Shown piece after piece: positions 60,907 to 64,000 of a stretch of DNA of 64,000 nt (position 1 is its first letter; every line of letters begins with the position of its first letter). The DNA comes from JAGOTP01 sp964415465. GTDB lineage: Bacteria; Patescibacteriota; Patescibacteriia; 2-12-FULL-60-25. The translations under genes were made by a program, and so were the position numbers. Under the pieces are notes generated by a model that saw only the letters and a list, made by a program, of their open reading frames with translations, did no database searches and was not told where the DNA came from. The stretch lies in assembly GCA_964415465.1 (NCBI GenBank), contig CAYQAL010000001.1:91444-155443 (forward strand), given 5' to 3'.

Positions 60907-62637
60907 CTAGATTGTTAGACTGCCCGCACCTGTGAAAAACAGGTGGTACCTTTCAACATTCCGAGGTAGCTCAGCGGTAGAGCAGGGGACTGTTAATCCC
61001 TTGGCCGTGGGTTCGATCCCCACCCTCGGAGCCATAACAAAACTCAATGGCTTTTCACGAAGCATTGAGCGGGCAGCCTTCACGGCTGCCCATTGTTTTA
61101 TTTCACCACCACCCACCACGTTTTGATCCACGTTTTTCCGCACCACCACCACGTTTTCGGAGGGGTCCACCACGTTTTCCACCACCACGTCCACCACATT
61201 TTCGGGATACACCACCACCACGTTTTTTTGCGTGAGCAAAAGGTTCGAGCCGAAGATTTCTTTGGCGAGCATCTTTTTCCGAAAAAGATCTGAATCCAAT
61301 ACGATTTTTTTCAGATTTTCCGCACGATTTAGCCACTTCTCCATAGGTTCGAGCCAAGCGTTTGCGGTATGTTCCAAACGAGCGCGTTTTTCCTCAAGTG
61401 ACTTCTTCTGACTAAGAAGATCCGCCTTCTTTTGAAGATAGGCTTCTCGTTCAATATCCTGAGCTAAATACCCATCAAGAAGGCGTTCAATCCTTGTCCG
61501 TAGGTCGTAAATAGCCAGGTCCGTCTCCTCTTGCATTGTTTTTGTGGATATCGCCGCTTCTTTCCGATCTACCTCCAGTCGGCCTCTTAGATCTTGTGCC
61601 CACTCTGGAGGTAATGCCATGTTATTTAGCAGGGTCGTGATCTGCTGATCTAGATTCTCTTCTCGAACATACGTTTCGTTGCATGTCATGGTTTTACTTT
61701 TCTTCGTGCAACGATAGTAGGTATATCTATGAACATTTCCATTTCGTTCTCGCTTTAAATGGTATTCCCCGGTAATCATCATGCCGCACATTCCACAGGA
61801 CAGAAGACCGCACAAGGCACGTGGTTCCTTTGTAACGGTATGATGCACGCGGGAACGTCCCTTTAGCACTTCTTGTACTCTATCGAAGAGCTGTTTTGTA
61901 ATGATGGGTGGGTGCTTGCCTTCGTACAATTCTTTTCCATATCGAAAGAATCCTACATAAAACGGATTGGAAAGAATATACGAAACCCGATCTTTTTTCA
62001 GAGGATTGCCGAGAGCGGAACTAATCCCATGTTCTGCTAAAAAGGCGGATACGTCCTCAAAGCGGGAATTGTTTTCTGAGTAGAGCTCAAATGCTTTACG
62101 AATGATGATGGATCGCTTGCGATCAACCATAATTTTCTTTGTTCTCACATCGTTCAAATATCCGATTGGCGCAAGCCCCGGATATTCGCCTCTTCTTACC
62201 TTTTGTCTCATGCCACGCTTTGTGTTTTCTGAAAGAGCGTCCACGTAGTATTTACTCTGTCCAAAAGCGATATTCAGCATGAATTTGCCCTGGGGCGTAT
62301 TTTCAAACCAGAACTGAGGAGATTTGAGTGCGGTCATTTGGCCTCGATCCAGAAGGTAAATGATCCGTCCTCCATCTACTGAGTTACGAGCGAGACGATC
62401 TGGATTCCATGTCACTATTCCCGCTGCTTCCCCTCGTTCAATTCTGTGCATCATGGAATTAAAGATTGGTCTTCCCGGTATCTTGGCAGATTGTTTTTCG
62501 ACAAATTCTTGAATGATGTCTAGATTTTCCTGTTTTGCAAATAGGCGCAGTTCTGCGAGCTGCGCTTCGATACTTAACACTTGCTTATCTTCTACGTCTG
62601 TAGACTTGCGAGCGTACAAGAAGAATTTGGTAGGCAT
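60907..62637 (-). CDS. large serine recombinase reading into the tRNA-Asn attachment region
   Basis: 576 residues from ATG 62637 (an in-frame GTG at 62712 adds 25). Resolvase domain with nucleophile Ser in YARKSTDVEDKQ and NPDRLARNS, Recombinase domain (about 145-260), zinc ribbon CGLLSCGMCG with CTKKSKTMTCNE, and a coiled coil (about 380-440). After about residue 465 a low-complexity tail of NVV units is encoded by the left inverted repeat. The frame then stays open across a terminator hairpin and antisense to tRNA-Asn, so the last about 45 residues are an insertion-site by-product. Catalytic residues are intact. Confidence 0.88.
   Translation of the reverse strand: MPTKFFLYARKSTDVEDKQVLSIEAQLAELRLFAKQENLDIIQEFVEKQSAKIPGRPIFNSMMHRIERGEAAGIVTWNPDRLARNSVDGGRIIYLLDRGQMTALKSPQFWFENTPQGKFMLNIAFGQSKYYVDALSENTKRGMRQKVRRGEYPGLAPIGYLNDVRTKKIMVDRKRSIIIRKAFELYSENNSRFEDVSAFLAEHGISSALGNPLKKDRVSYILSNPFYVGFFRYGKELYEGKHPPIITKQLFDRVQEVLKGRSRVHHTVTKEPRALCGLLSCGMCGMMITGEYHLKRERNGNVHRYTYYRCTKKSKTMTCNETYVREENLDQQITTLLNNMALPPEWAQDLRGRLEVDRKEAAISTKTMQEETDLAIYDLRTRIERLLDGYLAQDIEREAYLQKKADLLSQKKSLEEKRARLEHTANAWLEPMEKWLNRAENLKKIVLDSDLFRKKMLAKEIFGSNLLLTQKNVVVVYPENVVDVVVENVVDPSENVVVVRKNVDQNVVGGGEIKQWAAVKAARSMLREKPLSFVMAPRVGIEPTAKGLTVPCSTAELPRNVERYHLFFTGAGSLTI
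60960..61034 (+). tRNA. tRNA-Asn (GUU)
   Basis: 75 nt with encoded CCA, loop CTGTTAA, acceptor TCCGAGG/CCTCGGA. Its 3' end (AGCCA, from 61030) is the first part of the left 219-bp inverted repeat, so it is the probable integration target of the recombinase element. Confidence 0.95.
61030..61248 (+). repeat. 219-bp inverted repeat, left copy (tRNA-Asn side)
   Basis: Identical by eye to the complement of 62916-63134. It begins inside the tRNA-Asn 3' end. It contains a GGGCAGCC/GGCTGCCC terminator hairpin followed by ATTGTTTTA at about 61069-61100, which probably ends the tRNA transcript, and a block of degenerate CCACGTTTT units (about 61108-61230). Confidence 0.9.
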
Positions 62638-62667
62638 ATAATAAAGTATTATCGACACGTTAGAGCC

Positions 62668-62725
62668 TCTCGTCGTTAAGCTTTCAAAATATTTTTGATA
62701 AATATTCCTCACCTTAACGACGAGA
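62668..62725. promoter_or_regulatory. 13-bp inverted repeat in the recombinase promoter region
   Basis: TCTCGTCGTTAAG (62668-62680) and its perfect complement (62713-62725), flanking an AT-rich core with AATATT/AATATT arms. Position and symmetry suggest an operator or recombinase binding site. Confidence 0.55.
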
Positions 62726-62729
62726 ATCT

Positions 62730-62849
62730 CTACGGTCTCAATCGTAGAACTTTAATCGCCGCCCTGGTGCACTCAACCCAAAAAGACTTCAAAAGCCTAT
62801 GGATTGTCCAGGGCGGCAATTAAAAAAGTCTTTCCTAGGGTTGAGTGCA
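62730..62849. other. interleaved inverted repeats, pseudoknot-like
   Basis: Helix A: GCCGCCCTGG (62758-62767) with CCAGGGCGGC (62808-62817), extendable past one mismatch by TTTAAT/ATTAAA. Helix B: TGCACTCAACCC (62768-62779) with GGGTTGAGTGCA (62838-62849). Helix C: AAAGACTT (62782-62789) with AAGTCTTT (62826-62833). Order is A B C A' C' B', so A cannot nest with B and C. A TCTACG/CGTAGA stem precedes it. Confidence 0.7.
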
Positions 62850-62915
62850 TTTCCAATGTATCAAATTGAGATGAGGTTTTCCAGCTTAACGTGGTGACAA
62901 AAATCGTATTGGATT

Positions 62916-63134
62916 TCGAACCTTTTGCTCACGCAAAAAAACGTGGTGGTGGTGTATCCCGAAAATGTGGTGGACGTGGTGGTGGAAAACGTGGTGGACC
63001 CCTCCGAAAACGTGGTGGTGGTGCGGAAAAACGTGGATCAAAACGTGGTGGGTGGTGGTGAAATAAAACAATGGGCAGCCGTGAAGGCTGCCCGCTCAAT
63101 GCTTCGTGAAAAGCCATTGAGTTTTGTTATGGCT
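62916..63134 (-). repeat. 219-bp inverted repeat, right copy
   Basis: Complement of 61030-61248 with no difference seen. Inward of it, 17 bases (62899-62915) match the recombinase 3' coding region again after skipping 44 bp present in the left copy (61249-61292), so this is a remnant of a second recombinase 3' end. On the plus strand it keeps an open frame for the NVV tail. Confidence 0.9.
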
Positions 63135-63275
63135 TGGCTTTACAACCGTGCTCGAACACTTTTCCAGTCCCAAGCCTGACCCAAGGAGGAGTACGAGGAG
63201 GATAATCCGCCTCGTTCCATAGATGCTCTCTGAAACCCAAAACAGGGCCTTAAACTCATCCCCCTGCTAGTTGAA

Positions 63276-63305
63276 CAGCTAGTTGAATCAGAGTTCAACT
63301 AGCTG
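63276..63305. other. perfect 12-bp palindrome
   Basis: CAGCTAGTTGAA, loop TCAGAG, TTCAACTAGCTG, preceded by another CTAGTTGAA at 63267-63275. No T tract, so an operator or attachment site rather than a terminator. Confidence 0.6.
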
Positions 63306-63630
63306 ACCATGAAAAAGCAACATTCCTTAGCCAAATATTCAAACCAAAAACCACTGACTACTACTGTGACCACACAATCAACTGAACGACAAAGTATATA
63401 GAACTAACTACCTATATCTAATCTTTATCTTTACTTGAATCTATTCATCTATTCTACTCTTATCATTTATTCACATATCTACCCTTTGACAGACAATAAC
63501 AAAGTATTCTAAATACCAACTGTCTGAGGGGAAAGCGGAGGGGGAACCAGGGGGAAGGAGGGAGGGGCAGGGGTAGGAGGATACACTAACCGCCGCTTCG
63601 CGGCGGAATCCGAAAAATGAAATACATTCT
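63306..63630. other. gene-free AT-rich stretch followed by a G-rich tract
   Basis: About 63310-63520 is AT-rich with no supported gene. Positions 63527-63580 carry at least five runs of three to five G on the plus strand, a G-quadruplex candidate. CCGCCG/CGGCGG at 63590-63606 forms a hairpin before the next gene. Confidence 0.5.
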
Positions 63631-64000
63631 ATGACTAATGCAATTGGCTTCGAGCTTTGGCTCGACATGATCCACAAAGTTCCCAAGTGGGAATTGGCGG
63701 CAGGAGGTTCGTTCTTCCTCCTCACCGTTTCCGCCGTTGCTATCTACCAATTTTTGAAGCTCTATCAGTTACCTCTTTTCCACGCCTTCGAACACATCAA
63801 GATCAAACGGAAAGACTTAGATCAAGCAGTAGGGGATGCGATGCAGATTGAAATCACTATCCCCAAAAACTCCCAAGTCACTGCGTTCCAAGTTCAACAG
63901 AAAATTTTGAAAGCTCTCCACGCCGTTTATCAAGATCCGATCGAGGGTCCGCACGCTTTTTCACGCCACTTCTACTTTTTTCAAAAACTCTGGCGTCTCT
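63631..64000 (+). CDS. N-terminal part of an unrecognised membrane-associated protein (runs off window)
   Basis: 123 codons visible from ATG 63631 without a stop. One transmembrane helix (about 25-42, GGSFFLLTVSAVAIYQFL), then a basic cytosolic segment (HIKIKRKDLDQAVGDA) and IEITIPKNSQVTAFQVQQKI. This layout resembles the N-terminus of membrane-tethered conjugation-type ATPases in small-genome bacteria, but no ATPase motif is in view, so function is not assigned. It probably belongs to the element downstream of the recombinase. Confidence 0.55.
   Translation, partial: MTNAIGFELWLDMIHKVPKWELAAGGSFFLLTVSAVAIYQFLKLYQLPLFHAFEHIKIKRKDLDQAVGDAMQIEITIPKNSQVTAFQVQQKILKALHAVYQDPIEGPHAFSRHFYFFQKLWRL

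Noticed and set aside
60907..61034. Recombinase C-terminal residues as a genuine domain
   Set aside because: The segment is the antisense translation of tRNA-Asn, a well-known artefact; it is kept in the coordinates only because no stop occurs earlier.
61108..61230. Possible CRISPR array from repeated CCACGTTTT blocks
   Set aside because: Units are too short and irregular, no spacers of constant length, and the tract is coding and duplicated in the inverted repeat.
59032..63380. 13-base match GTGACCACACAAT between the island G leader and 63367 region
   Set aside because: Matches of this length are expected by chance in a window this size and the contexts differ.

Overview
The window looks like a chromosome segment of a small-genome bacterium of the Candidate Phyla Radiation (Patescibacteria, Parcubacteria-like). 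This is an inference from gene content and wear: densely packed translation, cell-wall and chromosome-maintenance genes, many short overlapping operons, a PriA without a Walker A motif, a DHH-family protein without its DHH motif, an AspRS without the usual insertion domain, and envelope operons of unknown function. The genetic code appears standard, since stops and conserved residues read normally.

Layout of the native backbone. 0.9-7 kb: secreted nuclease, then a leftward block fmt, def, priA-like, LigB/Memo-like protein and a secreted lysozyme-like repeat protein. 7.1-11 kb: three overlapping membrane genes and a HIT protein. 11-17.3 kb: PEGA protein, murA, S41 protease, Nudix hydrolase, lytic transglycosylase. 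17.3-25.9 kb: degenerate DHH protein, valS, two aberrant tRNA genes, tyrS, argS, bactofilin, DAGK-like protein. 26.4-33.9 kb: tRNA-Leu, asnS, aspS, scpA, scpB, a D,D-carboxypeptidase, tRNA-Met. 34-40.3 kb: initiator tRNA, tRNA-Leu, KefB-like antiporter, parA, parB, rel, tRNA-Lys. 40.5-49.1 kb: translin-like protein, two glycosyltransferases, then an AT-richer block of gltX plus a three-gene operon (nucleotidyltransferase-like, methyltransferase, class I aminoacyl-tRNA-synthetase paralog), and an M23 endopeptidase. 50.6-58.8 kb: coiled-coil protein, dus, uvrB, dnaG, rpoD.

Superimposed on this AT-balanced backbone are seven short, strikingly GC-rich islands (about 1-803, 25950-26413, 34120-34917, 49100-50497, 52007-52704, 54884-55535 and 58881-60900). 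Six hold one orphan gene each. Most begin with an AT-rich sigma70-type promoter at the island edge and end in a strong GC-rich hairpin, and none interrupts a native gene. Their products are two membrane or secreted proteins, three unrecognised small proteins and one Ser/Thr protein kinase. The first island appears to make a structured leftward RNA that carries micro-ORFs, including two copies of a nine-codon ORF (MLLSRDPFM) differing only at synonymous positions.

The right end (60.9-64 kb) is a mobile locus next to tRNA-Asn: a large serine recombinase gene between two 219-bp inverted repeats identical by eye, with a promoter-proximal region full of palindromes including an interleaved pseudoknot-like set. 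The start of an unrecognised membrane-associated gene runs off the window. No rRNA, CRISPR array or transposase was seen.
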